This document shows, piece after piece, positions 1-25,800 of a stretch of 64,000 nt of DNA. The DNA lies in NCBI GenBank assembly GCA_017590115.1, contig JAGGNK010006892.1, positions 11,070,429 through 11,134,428 of the forward strand, given 5' to 3'. The number at the start of each line of letters is the position of its first letter. Position 1 is the stretch's first letter. The translations under genes and the position numbers were made by a program. The DNA comes from Montifringilla adamsi (Eukaryota; Chordata; Aves; Passeriformes; Passeridae). The notes under the pieces are model-generated. The model was not told the DNA's origin. It saw nothing but the letters and a program-made list of their open reading frames with translations, and ran no database searches.

Positions 1-1906
1 TGGAATATTTTATTGTGCTAATTTTTAGGTTGTTTCATAACAGCAGCATTATGAAACTGTGAGTGGGATTTCCTTAGAGTAACGTAGCAATGCATTATAA
101 AGAATACAATCCAGAAACATAACTTACATCCTGATTAGACAACAAATTGTTGTACCAAGCCTTTCTTAAAAAGCCTCTTGGAACATGTTTTTTATTACTT
201 CCAAGACTCTTTCAAATCCTACTGGTATTTTTCTTTTCACCGCTCTTTTAAATGTAATCAAAGAGGTTTTTGGTCTTTGTTGAAGTGTTGCAAACTAGCA
301 CCAGGTAAAAACCTGACTATAGCCAAAAATAATGCACAATAGCTGTCTAGTTTCAAAATGGAGCTGAAAGGGACAAGTTCTTTAGTTTCCCCAATGAAAA
401 CTTTGATTCGTATTAGTAAGGACAGTCAGCTATAGTATTCTCACATCCTGAGCTTTTTTGTTGTTGTTTGTTCAACTAAATAGTGTCTTCGAATTGGCGA
501 ATTAAAATTAGGTTTAACTTTGAAGGGTGGAATTATAAGGAGAAAAGAAACAACATCAAACATTTAGCTGTGTCTCCTAATCATTAAGGGTGCAATCTCT
601 GCATGTAATTCTGCATAGGAGAGAGGTGCTGTGTTACTGCAAACTGTCACTGCCCTGGGACTTGGGATTTTCAACTGACAGAAGATCTTGGGAGAGAAAT
701 TAGCTTTTTATGCTTGAGTTGTTAAAAATTTGTTGGCCTTTTCTCTCTAGCACCAATGCCTGGTAATTGCTTCTCTCTCTTGGTCTTGTTTTTTTGGGTT
801 TTGGTTGTTTGGTTTTTTTCATGTACGTCGACAGCAGTCTAAACCTTTTTCAGGAATTGTCAGGTATTGTCTGGTATAGTACAGAAGAGGCATTTCTGCT
901 GTTGACAGTACAACATTTGATGTGTAGCATTTAAAGACCAGTAATTTTCTCAAAAGTGTATTGCAGCAATTGCAGTTGACTGTATTCTGCAGATTGTGAA
1001 GCCATACTTTAGGACAAGATCTTTTTTATTGTCTTAAGTTGCCCATGTTTTTTAACTTGTCTGCCCCTCCTCCTCCCTCAAATCCCCCTCTTCTAGAAAC
1101 AAAGACTTGTTTGTTCCTGCTCTGCCTGTGAGGTCTTTGCATCCTCCGCTGTGTGGGTGCAGAGCCCCTTATTTAAATGCTTTCCATAGCCATGGAAGGT
1201 AAGGAACAGGATGCATTAGAAACTGGCAAGTCCTTGCTGACATATAAAATGAAGCTCTTCACCTTTGAATTCGAAGTACTTGAAAAGAGTTGTGCATGTC
1301 AGGATCATTACAAATACATGAGGTGTAGAAAAAATAAAATCTGCTATCTGAGATCACATTAATAAGCATATTCTTTAGAGTGCAGATTTTTGCAGTCATG
1401 TCCTGGTAAATAATGGGGAATTAGGAATGTAAAAAGAAAAAAGCTCACCAATGAAACAAGCAAGCAAAAGTACCTCAACCCCAAATCAGCAACAAAAAGC
1501 TTTAAAACCCTCTGTTTTTTCCTGTCACTTGAAACAAGAGGTGTTTCCCCCCGCTTTTCATTAAATACTGTGTTGGAAATTATAGATAATTACATTCTTC
1601 TTTGAGTTTCCCTTGAAGATAGCACACTTGTGTAATCACCAAGGTGTATGAAAGTCATTGATACTGTTGTTGTGGTTTTTTCGCTGGTTCTTCACTTGGA
1701 TATGTTAAGTCAGTAAAATTCACTTAGCAGCATCTTCTGCTAATATCCTAACTTTTAGTTTAATTTCATGGCTAAAAAGAGTATGCTCATATAAAAACAT
1801 CTCCACAGTCTGTTCTGACGACAGTTTAAAATCTTATCAATTTGAAATCTTTTGCACTTTCATTCCTGAAATAATAAAATGTTCAGAAACATCCTTTCAG
1901 TGATGT

Positions 1907-1930
1907 GATGATGATGATGATGATAATAAT
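1907..1930. repeat. (GAT)n/(AAT)n microsatellite
   Basis: Five GAT units in a row, degrading into AAT units, inside YAP1 intron 4. Simple-sequence repeat with no coding role. Confidence 0.8.
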
Positions 1931-3974
1931 TTATAAACTGGATTTTTATGTTCAGCTTCCAGATAGTTACCAAATCATATAATTAAGTGATCCCCTAATA
2001 TTTATTGATGAATTTTAAGTATACACCAAAGTCTCAATATCTTAGATATTCCTGCTTTAGATGTGCTTTTTCTTAGAAATACTACTTTCACAATGGACAT
2101 TAGAAGACATTTTGGGGATCTAGGATGAGGGAATAAAATGAAAAACATCAGAGAAACATGATTTCTTTTTTAAAGTTAAAATTGCATAGTCAGTAGATGA
2201 GAAGAATGGAGCAAACAGTGGTCAGAGAGAACAGGAATAATACAAGCAGCTGTCAGAACACATATATAAAATAAAAAGAGCATAAAGTGGCATGAGCAGG
2301 AAATAAAAAGCTGCCTATTTGAGGAAAAGAGATACTTGTATGGTGCATGCAGGAAAAACAAATTCATAACATGTTGAAGGAATGTTAGTGATACTGCACT
2401 GAAGTGTTTAACTAAGGTTAGACACTGTTAAATTTTTATGAGGTTATCTATAACATGACTTGGCTGTGAACTGCATTGAGGTAGGACTCTGAAACCATGA
2501 TTGTGTAATTGGGGACTAGACTATAAAGAGAACCTTTTTAACCAAAAAAAATTGACATTTTTTAGCTTTGGGTACTTAAATTCTACAAGTTCATTTGCTT
2601 CTAACTTATATGTGCTCATTTCAGGTGATTGTAATTTTTTATTTTTTCTTCCTTTTGATTTTGCACTGTAATTGACCTTCCCTCTTGTTTATTAGCAGGG
2701 TTTGGATCCTAGAACTTCTGAGGAGTAGCACAGACTTTGGATAGGGTTGCAGAATTAACTACAGCAGGAGAAGGCTGTTTTCCATTGTCCCCTATTAGCT
2801 TCATTTCTGCTTATAAGGTGAAAGAGAGTAAGATAAATAGAGCAAAAGACATGGTCCTGGTTCCGGATTTGAAAAGAGAGAAAGGAGGAGATCTATTCCC
2901 CACTCCAGCAATGTATTGTCTAGCTTATCTAAAACTGCTAAATGCTTTCTGCATTGCTTTCTCTAGCTTCAGCTTTGCTTCAGCTTTGATAAATGAAGGT
3001 TGACTAATTGTTGTCAGATCATCAGATATTGCCCAGTGGAGCTCCTGGTGCTTGTAGTTAAGTGTTCACTGCCCACATCCTTACAGGACAGCTATTAATG
3101 GTGTTAGGACTTTTGCTTAACAGTTTCTAGATAGTGTCTTGGGCTAGTGTTCCTGTCACTGGCCCAGAGACCACAGCTTGTGTGGCAAAGATGTTTAATT
3201 GGCTCACTCTGATCACCTTCTGTCCTGAAGTTCAGTTCTCATGAAGTGGTGCTGCATGTCTTGTAACATCAACTGCTTGATTTTAGGCTTTGATCCACAG
3301 GAATGTCATTTTCCCACTGGTGTTTTTTTTCATGCTGCATCAGTATGAGACTTGTAGGTTGGAACTGAATTGCAGCCCTAGTTGTTTCTACTTGGTACTG
3401 GGATCCAGTTTCTATTCCTACTTCGCAGGTTCACTTACCTTACAGGAAGTTTTATCATATTGGCAATTAAATGTGTGAAGCTCTTTAACTAGTAACTGCC
3501 TTAAATGCTGTTTCAAATTACTGTAAGCTATGTTACAGCATGTTATGTTGGCTGGACTCATGAAAATATGACCCTTCTTCCCATTAGACTGTTGAGTCTG
3601 TACTGGACCAGTGGATTAGTTGAAAGGGTAGACTGCAGAGTTGGGTCTCTAACTGGTTTAGTATTATGTGGTAAATATATGTTGGCTTTCTTGGAACAGA
3701 ACAGCACTACTACACCTGAAATTGACCACTCAAAGGACATGGGAGACTGAAGGGCTTTTCAGTGAAAAGATGATTCAGATTTTTTTATGAGAGAATTCTC
3801 CTTTCTTATGGTAGCTAGAAATGTTAGTATTCTGGGAATCCTCTATATGATGAAAACATTAATTCAAACTAATTCTACAGATGGGTTTTTTCCCCCACTT
3901 AACCCTGTCATCCTAAAAGAACCTCTCTTTTTTTTTTTTTCTTAGTTTCTGTAAACCATAATCCACATTCCCAG

Positions 3975-3989
3975 AAAAAAAAAAAAAAA
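3975..3989. repeat. Poly-A tract in YAP1 intron 4
   Basis: Fifteen A in a row. No transposon body is recognisable next to it, so I cannot call it a retroposon tail. Confidence 0.6.
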
Positions 3990-4972
3990 TCCCTGCCATT
4001 CCCCCATCACTGCTTCAGCAAATGCATTCTGCAGAATACTGTGAGTGTTAACAGATTCAGTCTGTTACGGAGATCACGATGGAGATGGAGAGCTAATTCC
4101 AAGCTGAAAGCCCCTGAAAATAGTGCCCTTGCAATACAGTCAGCCTTTCCCACCCTCTCTTTCACTCTGGAAACTCTAGTGCCTCTGTTGACTTTAACCA
4201 TATTGGTGTCATGTGAGGGAGAAATCACGCCTCATGCATCAACTAGATGCATCCCAGTTATGTATTATTTTATAAAATAAAATTGTCTTAGGCCTTATTT
4301 TTATAGGGGAAGGGAAGATGGCTTCTCATTGTGCATTATGCTTTCAAGGTTACATTTTTAGTCTCCACTCCCCAGGAAAAATGCAATGCATAATTCTGAG
4401 GGATAAAAGAAAATGAAGCACTAGCAAAATGTTTTCTGTGTTGATGTCCATATTTATGGCTGTATAATTTGTCTGCCATTTCCATACCAACTCTAATTTT
4501 ACCTATCAAGGTAGCTCTAAATGAAGTCTCTAACACTAAAATAGTGAAAAGGATGTGAATGCTGATTGCATGACCTTGCACCACAACAAGTAGCCTTTAA
4601 CTGTTTTCAATAAAAGTGAAATGATCCATTTTGTCATTCTGTGTGTTCTCAAGTTAAATGGGCCTAAGATTCCACATGAATAAAACAAGTTATTTACTAT
4701 TTGTGTCTGCAGTGAGAATAGTTTATTAAAGAAGAGAGATTTTTCTAATTTTACTTGAAATATTTTACTATCACTTTTGAATTTTTCACCAGTTAGCACA
4801 TTAAACTGTTTTTAGCAGCTTTTAGAATAAGTACATGGTCTTAACCCTGAGACTTTTGCCTTAATTTTGCACACATCGATTGCTCATGCATGAACATACG
4901 TTTCACACTCTGAATATTAGTGTGGCTGCATGTTTTGTACTGTCATGCCTTGTAATTTTGTATATTTTTTAA

Positions 4973-18768
<13,796 letters not shown>

Positions 18769-18888
18769 GGGCCTCAGGGAGACTGAATTCTAAATCTGTG
18801 AAGGATCTAAGGAGATTAGGACATCTGTATCTGAAGTTCAGAACAAGCCAGTGTGGTGCACTTTGGCTTGTGTTCAGAAAAAGTAAAT

Positions 18889-18895
18889 GAACAAA
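18889..18895 (+). promoter_or_regulatory. Candidate miR-375 target site
   Basis: GAACAAA pairs with miR-375 positions 2-7 with an A opposite position 1 (7mer-A1). It sits about 120 bases after the YAP1 stop, where the human UTR also has GAACAAA. miR-375 repression of YAP1 is reported in human cells. Action in this bird is inferred. Confidence 0.4.
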
Positions 18896-20040
18896 TACTC
18901 AACAAGTTTGTTTGGGTTTGCTCTTCCTTGTCCATCGCTGCTGTTATATATTGCTGACTTTTTTTCACAGTTGACTCTGAAGAACAGACATCTTCTTGAT
19001 CTTTTTCTATTGCTGTTGCAACTACTGTTGGAGGGGGGTGGGGAGGGATGATGAGCCTATTTTGGTTGACGAATGCCATTCCTTTTGTCCTAGTGTGCGC
19101 TTGCGTATCATTTTATCTAAGTACTCAGATTTGAGAGTTAATTTCTGCATGTCACTGCTTGTAGTTTGCTCAGCTAGTTGTCTCCTGCTGCCTGTGGCAA
19201 GTGGTAAAACATGACATACTGGGGTGACAAGCCAAAAATGACGTATCTGGTCAAAAGAAGTCAATACTGATTTGGAGATACGACGTAGAGGAGGGCTGAA
19301 GACTGTTTGGCATTAAGTGTTTCTACTAGTAGCTCTTGCATTAGCCACAAAGTGCTCTTGTTTGTATTTTATGTTATAGTAAATCATGAGTCATTTTACA
19401 TAGAAACATATATGAACTTTGATTGTTGCCACATACTCTAGCCTAACTTCCATTTTTCAAAATTACTTTGATTATTTTTGTTAGTTGGTTTAACTGTAGC
19501 TGTAGGATGGGAAGTAATTATAGATGTTCTGGGGTTTTTTTAATAGTGAAATCTAAGGGTTTTTTTCTGATTTCACACAGTCTTATTTAAATCTAAATTG
19601 TCTGCTTTTTTTATACTTAAACCATGCCTATTGTAGCCTGATAAGCTAGTGAATACATAAACCAGTATGTTTTGCCTCTAACTTTTTTATTTTTTTAAAG
19701 GCTAGCTTTGAATGTAATCATTAGATTTCATGACCAGTGGCTTATTTTTCATGTGTATTTGCGAGACTTTGAATTAGAATCTGATTACAGCAATGTAAAA
19801 GAGTCCTTTATCATGTGTACAAATTTTAAATGCATCTTAAAGTAGCAGAACCATTTTAAAATTACATCTAATCTCCCTCCTGGTTTTCAGTTTTGATCTC
19901 TAAGTGAGTACAGATTTTAAAATCCTTAATGGGAAAAAAATTTATGAAATGTTTCTCTTAAGTCAACACACACAAAAATTCTGAATTATTAGTATCACTG
20001 TATGTTGCAATGAAAAGGCTAGAACACCAAAAAACTTCTC

Positions 20041-20046
20041 AATAAA
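20041..20046 (+). terminator. Candidate internal poly(A) signal
   Basis: Canonical AATAAA inside the YAP1 3' UTR, about 1.27 kb after the stop. Use would give a short-UTR transcript. Only the hexamer is seen; no strong downstream GU-rich element is obvious. Confidence 0.3.
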
Positions 20047-21162
20047 AACTTCTAAGTGTAATAGTTACCAAGTTCTGTTTGGTGAAAAATAAGCCCTGGA
20101 CACTATATGTAGAAGAATGTAAAGTTATGTGTTAGATGGTGACATGAGCAGGTAATGAAGTGTATATTAGTAGTAGAGCTTAGCATGGGGTAGAGGTGAA
20201 TATGAATAATTTTTATTTTAACAGGAAAAGATGTATCACTAAGTTGTCTGCAGGAGTTGACAAAAGTTTCCAAAGAGTATTTTTAAATGAACAAAATGAG
20301 CGTGAATCAAACTTTCAATATAAGCTATGAATTTTTGTGGGGCTTTTGGGTTTTTTTTCTGATGAAAAATAGTGTCACCAGTTAACACCTCTATAATTAA
20401 GGGCCTGTCACCATTTTCAACAGTGAGCCTTTATTTCCAAGGGTGTATAACATGACTGTAAAGATACCATAAGTATAAAACTTAGTTTTGAAAAAAAACT
20501 CTCAGTTAGCAGGGACTTCTCCTGAGGAGAGATTTTTTGGGGTTTACTGTTTTGCATTTTTTTCAAGACACTGATTATTTTTTAAGCTAGGAACAAATCA
20601 GCAAAACAACAAAAAACCCCCCATCATATTACTATTACCATTTGGATTTCTTTTATGCTTCAGAAATAATTCTGGTTTAGGATGATGTAAAGAATGAAAA
20701 CTCTTAACCAAATCCTGTTTTAAAACTGAAGCAGCAGAGGCAGAGATTTGAAATTTGCCACTATAAATGTACATTTACTACTTTACATAAATATTTTAGT
20801 GTTTGAAAAACACAAAATTTTATGGCTTGTTCTGGAATACAGGCAAATTTTAAAATAATAATTTTTAAAACATATTCACAATTATATATATTCTGCTACA
20901 CCAATAATTCAGCGATTAATAGGCCACTTATATCGTGCAATGACACAGTAGCTCCTAAAGCAGTGTTATTGTGTCCAAGATAGGGATTTTAGTAGCATTT
21001 TTGTAATTTCATTATGAATTCCTCTCTTTCCCTCCCTTCAGGAAAAGAAAAAGACACTAAGTTTTCCTAACTTGAACAATCTGACATAAAACCACAACAG
21101 CAAGGAAATTCAGAATAGATTCTATTTCAGCTGTCTTCCACAGTTGTATCCAGGTATCATAG

Positions 21163-21835
21163 CACATAGAGAATAACAGAATAAACTGAGTTGGAAGGGA
21201 CCCATCAGGATCATCAATTCCAACTCCTGGCCCTGCACAGGAAACCTCAAGCTTCACACCATGTGCCTGAGAGCATTGTCCAAACACTTGAACTCTGCCA
21301 GGCTGGTGCTGTGAGCTCCCTGGGGAGCCTGTTCCAGTGCCCAAACACCCCTGGGTGAAGAAACTTTTTCTGATATCCAGCCTAAACCTCCCCCGACTCA
21401 GCTTCAGGCCATTCCCTTGGGTCCTGTCACTGGTCTTAAAAGTGACGAGATCTTACCTGTCCCTCCTCTTCCTCTCATGAGGAAGTTGTAGACTGCAATG
21501 AGGTCTCCCCTTGTCTCCTCCAAGGTGAACAGACCAAGTGACCTCAGCCATGAGGAGTGGCTTCCCCTCAAGGCCCTTCATTGCCCTCCTTCAGACACTC
21601 TCCAGTGGTTGAATATCCTTCTCATATTGTGGCACCCCAGCACTGCAGGTGAGGCTGCCCCAGAGCAGAGCAGAGCAGGACAATCCCCTCCCTTGCCTGG
21701 CTGGCCGTGCTGTGCCTGATGCCCCCAGGACAGGGTTGGCCCTCCTGGCTGCCAGGGCACTGCTGGCTCACGTTCACTTGTCACAGATCAGGACCCCCAG
21801 GTCCCTCTCTGCAGCATCTCAGTCCCCAGTCCATG
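21163..21835 (-). mobile_element. CR1 LINE fragment, antisense, in YAP1 3' UTR
   Basis: Read on the + strand, this is the reverse complement of a CR1 3' end. It starts with a degraded form of the terminal ATTCTATGATT repeats, then TTGGAAGGGACC, GATCATC-type and CCTGTTCCAGTGCC text, then AGGTCTCCCC and the GTGAACAGACCAAG-type region, ending near CAGGACCCCCAGGTCCCTCTC. It is 5'-truncated as is usual for CR1, about 670 bp, and fairly diverged, with no open reverse-transcriptase frame. No clear target-site duplication is visible. Its AATAAA-like and G/C-rich segments are now part of the mature YAP1 transcript if the long form is used. Confidence 0.88.
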
Positions 21836-22621
21836 CACACAACCAGATATGATGCACTGAGTGCAAACTCCTGACAGTGCTGTACCTCGCTACAACAGAA
21901 ATGAGTACAGAACAAATTCTCTTTCCTTGCTTTTGTGTGTTTGTCACAGCTTTAATATTTGAATGTTTTATTCTCATTGTAGAAACACTAAATGGCTTAT
22001 ACTGTATTTGGGTAGCATGGCTTAGGGTAGATACTGACAAACTGGGAATCCTTGAACAGCTCTAACATTAATTATGTTTTGTGATACTTATTTTAATTAA
22101 GACATTTCCGTTCTCTCACTTACTAGGAAACATACCATAGAGATGCTGTACGGTTGGCAATCAATATTAATTCGGATTTTTTTTTAATTCTTCAAATGCA
22201 TTGTTTGATGAAGTGGTTAAAATTGTTTGAAATGCAGAAGTGTTTTGGGTAGTATTTTATACTGATGTATATATTGAAACAGAAATCATTGTAATAATTG
22301 TAATAGCTGTTAGTTTTAAATACACTATATGCAGACAGATGGGGCTGTACAGAGCTGTACTGTTAACACCCGGGTAGGGCTACTGCTTGGGAACAGGTTG
22401 CAGTGTCAGTGAACCATATGGATCAAATATTGTACCATTCAGTGTTGGCGCTCACCAATGCAAAAGGAGAAGAGACAATTTCAACAAGATTAACACTACA
22501 TGGTAAATTAGTACTACAGTGACCTTTTCACTTACAAGCATGTTTTTTATACAAATTAGCAGGTGTGCTTGTATAAAATAATTTGTGTTCTGTATCATGG
22601 AAAAAGTACTCTCCACATTTA

Positions 22622-22638
22622 GAATCACAGAATCATGT
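22622..22638 (-). repeat. Possible CR1 3'-tail micro-insertion
   Basis: AGAATCACAGAATCATG is the reverse complement of the CR1 terminal octamer-type repeats. It lies in an otherwise conserved part of the YAP1 3' UTR, and the human sequence as I recall it is shorter here. It may be the remnant of a very short CR1 insertion, or chance. Confidence 0.3.
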
Positions 22639-22815
22639 TGTATGTTAGAGAATTATGTCCAAAATTATATATATTACTTAACAATGTTATTTTTAGATAT
22701 GAGCATGACTGTAAGCTAGGTACTTAAGTACATTCTGTTACATTATTTTTCTTTATGTAATACTTTTTCAGTTGTTTTATTTGGTATAAATATATACTTT
22801 GTGCTTAAACATCTT

Positions 22816-25800
22816 TGTTCATTTTTAACATTCAATAGTATGTAAAGATATGATTTCCTTCAGTAAGATAGATGCATTGAATTGTTGGAATGCCTATTGT
22901 AGTGCGTCTGTTCTTGTCCCCCTTGTCATTGCTTTTGTAGTTGTAAACTCCAGTTCTGCAAATACGGTGTGCAAGCTCACCTGAGAGACAAATGAGTTCC
23001 ACTGGCTTCAGTAAAGGCTTAACATTAAAGTGTACATGTCTGTGTGCTTGCAGGAATGAAGAGACAGTGACTCTGGTGAGCATCATGCAGCTTGTGTAAA
23101 ACAATACTTTAATTGCAAATGGCACTATAGTGAGACCTGGTAAAAGAACATCTGGGTATCTACTAGAAGAAAGCATCCACTTTTTGCAGATAATGCTTGC
23201 CATGTTCGGATGGCAGATACATTTTTGGCTAACTCTTAAGTTTATGCATTAATTTGTGGCAGACTATCAATAAAGACACACTATTTTCATTTCCAAGTTT
23301 TGACTTATGAATTGTGAAATATGTAATGACATACCTTGAAAGTGCCTGAAGATTCTAGTTTAAAATGTCTTGACAAGTTTCATTAATTTTGACCTTCTGT
23401 ATAACAGTCTGAAAGATGGGGTTTTTTTTTAATGTAGTGCAATTTGGAAAGGCCAAAGTCATACACTGTTTGCATTTTAGCAGTTCCAGAGTTGTTACTG
23501 TTCAGTACCAAATGCCTCAACCCTGTGAAATTCAGCAAATTTGTGCGTTTTCTTGGTTAAAGGTACATCCCTTGATGGATTTATCAGTTTGTCTTGTACT
23601 TCTGAGTTCATAGCCAGCTTTAGTCACCCAGATCCTTTAAATTTAAATGCAACATCACACCTTCCACCTGGGAGTAGGCGGCCTGTGCCAGGGAATGATA
23701 AGGTACCAATTTTGTTTGTTGATATCACTCTCATTTATAAGGTGGTGACATATTGCAGTAGTTGAAGTATGAGTGACCTTCTGAGGCAGCCCTAAATAGA
23801 CTGTATTACTGCAAAACAGGATATTTGGTCCAGGTATTACAGGCTCACTTTGCAATTCTCTTTGAAATATTTTCAACACTTAGTTAAAAATAAAAAGTAT
23901 TCATTTCAGTAAGCCAGAAATAATATGCTCCCAAGGAAGCAAGTGCCAGTTATCAGCCAAAGAAAACATTTTTCATATTGGATCATCAACAGAATAATTA
24001 TTTGAGATCAATCTATGATCTGTATAACACCTCCTATTTTGGAGGTTCATTCAGAGATAAACCAGGGCCACTGCTTTTATTTATAGTATCAGCATCCAGA
24101 GTTTATATGTTCCTTCTGAAGAGTAAAGGTGTGCTTCTTGACCTTTGTTGTCACCACTTCTTAATGCTAACAGGGGTTATCTGCACCCTCTAAACTTGGG
24201 TGTCATCATTATAGGAAGATGTCGGTACAGGATGAGAGATCTTGGTTGACACGAAATGATGAATCCAACTCTTAACTGGAGAATCAAGTTGTCTTTAGAA
24301 CAGAGGGTAGAGCTTTGTACCAACTACCATGTCCAGTACTGAATGCCTCTTAAATAAAACAGCCAATGTGTTCCTCTCTAGGCACTGAGGGAGCATGTTG
24401 AATAAGAAACATAAAAATACTGACACATCTGACAAGGCTGCCTAACGGATTTTGTGGAAAACTCATGGTTTTTACTTTTCCGGACATACTCCTCTGTCTG
24501 TAATGCAGAGGCTGTAACAGTGAATGCTGTAGATCTAGGCTGTCACACACTGGTTTTATTTTCTCTATGTGGGAATGCAGTTGGTCACTCTCATGATAGA
24601 ATATTCTATATTAAATAGGCTTGGCTTAGAATATGAGAGGCAAAGTAGTTGTATGGGATTTTCCTGTCTATTAGCAAGTGTGACTGTGGGGGAGGGGGTT
24701 GTTTTGTTTTGGTTTGTTTTTTAAGGGGAAGGGTCAGGAGCAGCCCTGCAACAACAACGACTTGCAACAACAAACTAGAGCTCCATATAAATGCTACATT
24801 CAATCCCATCTGAAATGCTGTTTCTCCTCCTCTCCTATATGTCGATTCTGAGCTGCTCTAGTGTGTTTTAAATTATTTATTGTATTTACCATCTGTGAGT
24901 TTTGCTTTCCTAACACCTAATGACTGGACTGTAATACTAAGTGCTGTTTGCCCCCAGAGGAGAGCAGAGTTTCTCCATTCTGAAATCCAGCTGCCATCGT
25001 GTTTGAAGTCTGTAATAACACAGAATTACAGTCTGACTCCAAACATGATGCTGCCCAACTTCTGGTACAGGATGGTTATGGGCAAGTGTGATTTTTTTTG
25101 AGCCATGGTGGATTTCTGTCATTGCTTTGATTTCTGCATCCAGCTGTCCTAGCAGGAGCAGGGACAACAGTCCTCCTGTTGGAGTACTCCTACCCAGCAC
25201 TTAACCTGATGTTAGCCATGATAACATTTTTTTAAGCTGAGAGAGTAATTCAGTCTTTCTCTCATAGTTTCATTGCAATACAATTGTCTCAGCTCTCTTG
25301 ACTGACAAGGGGCCATTTTTAGGCTTTGCCCAGTGATGTAACCCTTTCATACTCATCATCCACTGTTGAAGTGTGACCCAGAGGCCTCTGAGAGGTTCAG
25401 CTGCAATCCTGGACTGTCAAAGTCTACAGTCAAAACGAGGTAACTGGTTGTATTTGTGTATGACAAAATCCCAAACCCACAGTGCTAAGAAATGGTGTGA
25501 CTTAGGTGGTGATACCTCACGGCAAATGGCGGTAACTGTGAGGTACCATCTGGTTCGGCCAGTGGGGTTCAGCCTGAAAGTGGTTACCAGTGGCTGTGTA
25601 GTCCAAAAAGTTGCTGACAGAAACAAAGCCTGTGGGGCAGCCTGGCTCTAGCCATGCAGGTGAGGTTCAAACTCTGGTTGAGAAGATCGTCAGTGCTACA
25701 GAAGGTGGCAACTGCTGGGCTGATTAAAGCCCCCCTATCAATGCAGCCTGTACCTGCTACCCCCTTCATCCCTGCCTGCAGGTGATTCAAGCAACTGCTC

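Larger units (their letters stand above)
18769..22815 (+). other. YAP1: YAP1 3' UTR
   Basis: Blocks along this stretch match my recollection of the human YAP1 3' UTR: just after the stop; about 20270-20335 (a run ending in TATAAGCTATGAA); and the last blocks at about 22540-22800 (TCTCCACATTT, then GTTACATTATTTTTCTTATGTAA-like). The human transcript ends near the equivalent of 22800, so I place the end there. A canonical AATAAA is not next to it. One AATAAA lies at 20041-20046 inside the UTR and another at 23269-23274 beyond it, so shorter or longer forms are possible. The antisense CR1 at 21163-21835 adds about 0.67 kb absent from human. Confidence 0.75.

Noticed and set aside
22832..23203. 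A 123-codon minus-strand frame just downstream of YAP1
   Set aside because: No known domain; the underlying DNA reads like decayed old repeat or UTR sequence.
25660..25675. tRNA B-box-like sequence GGTTCAAACTC
   Set aside because: No matching A-box upstream and no cloverleaf can be drawn.
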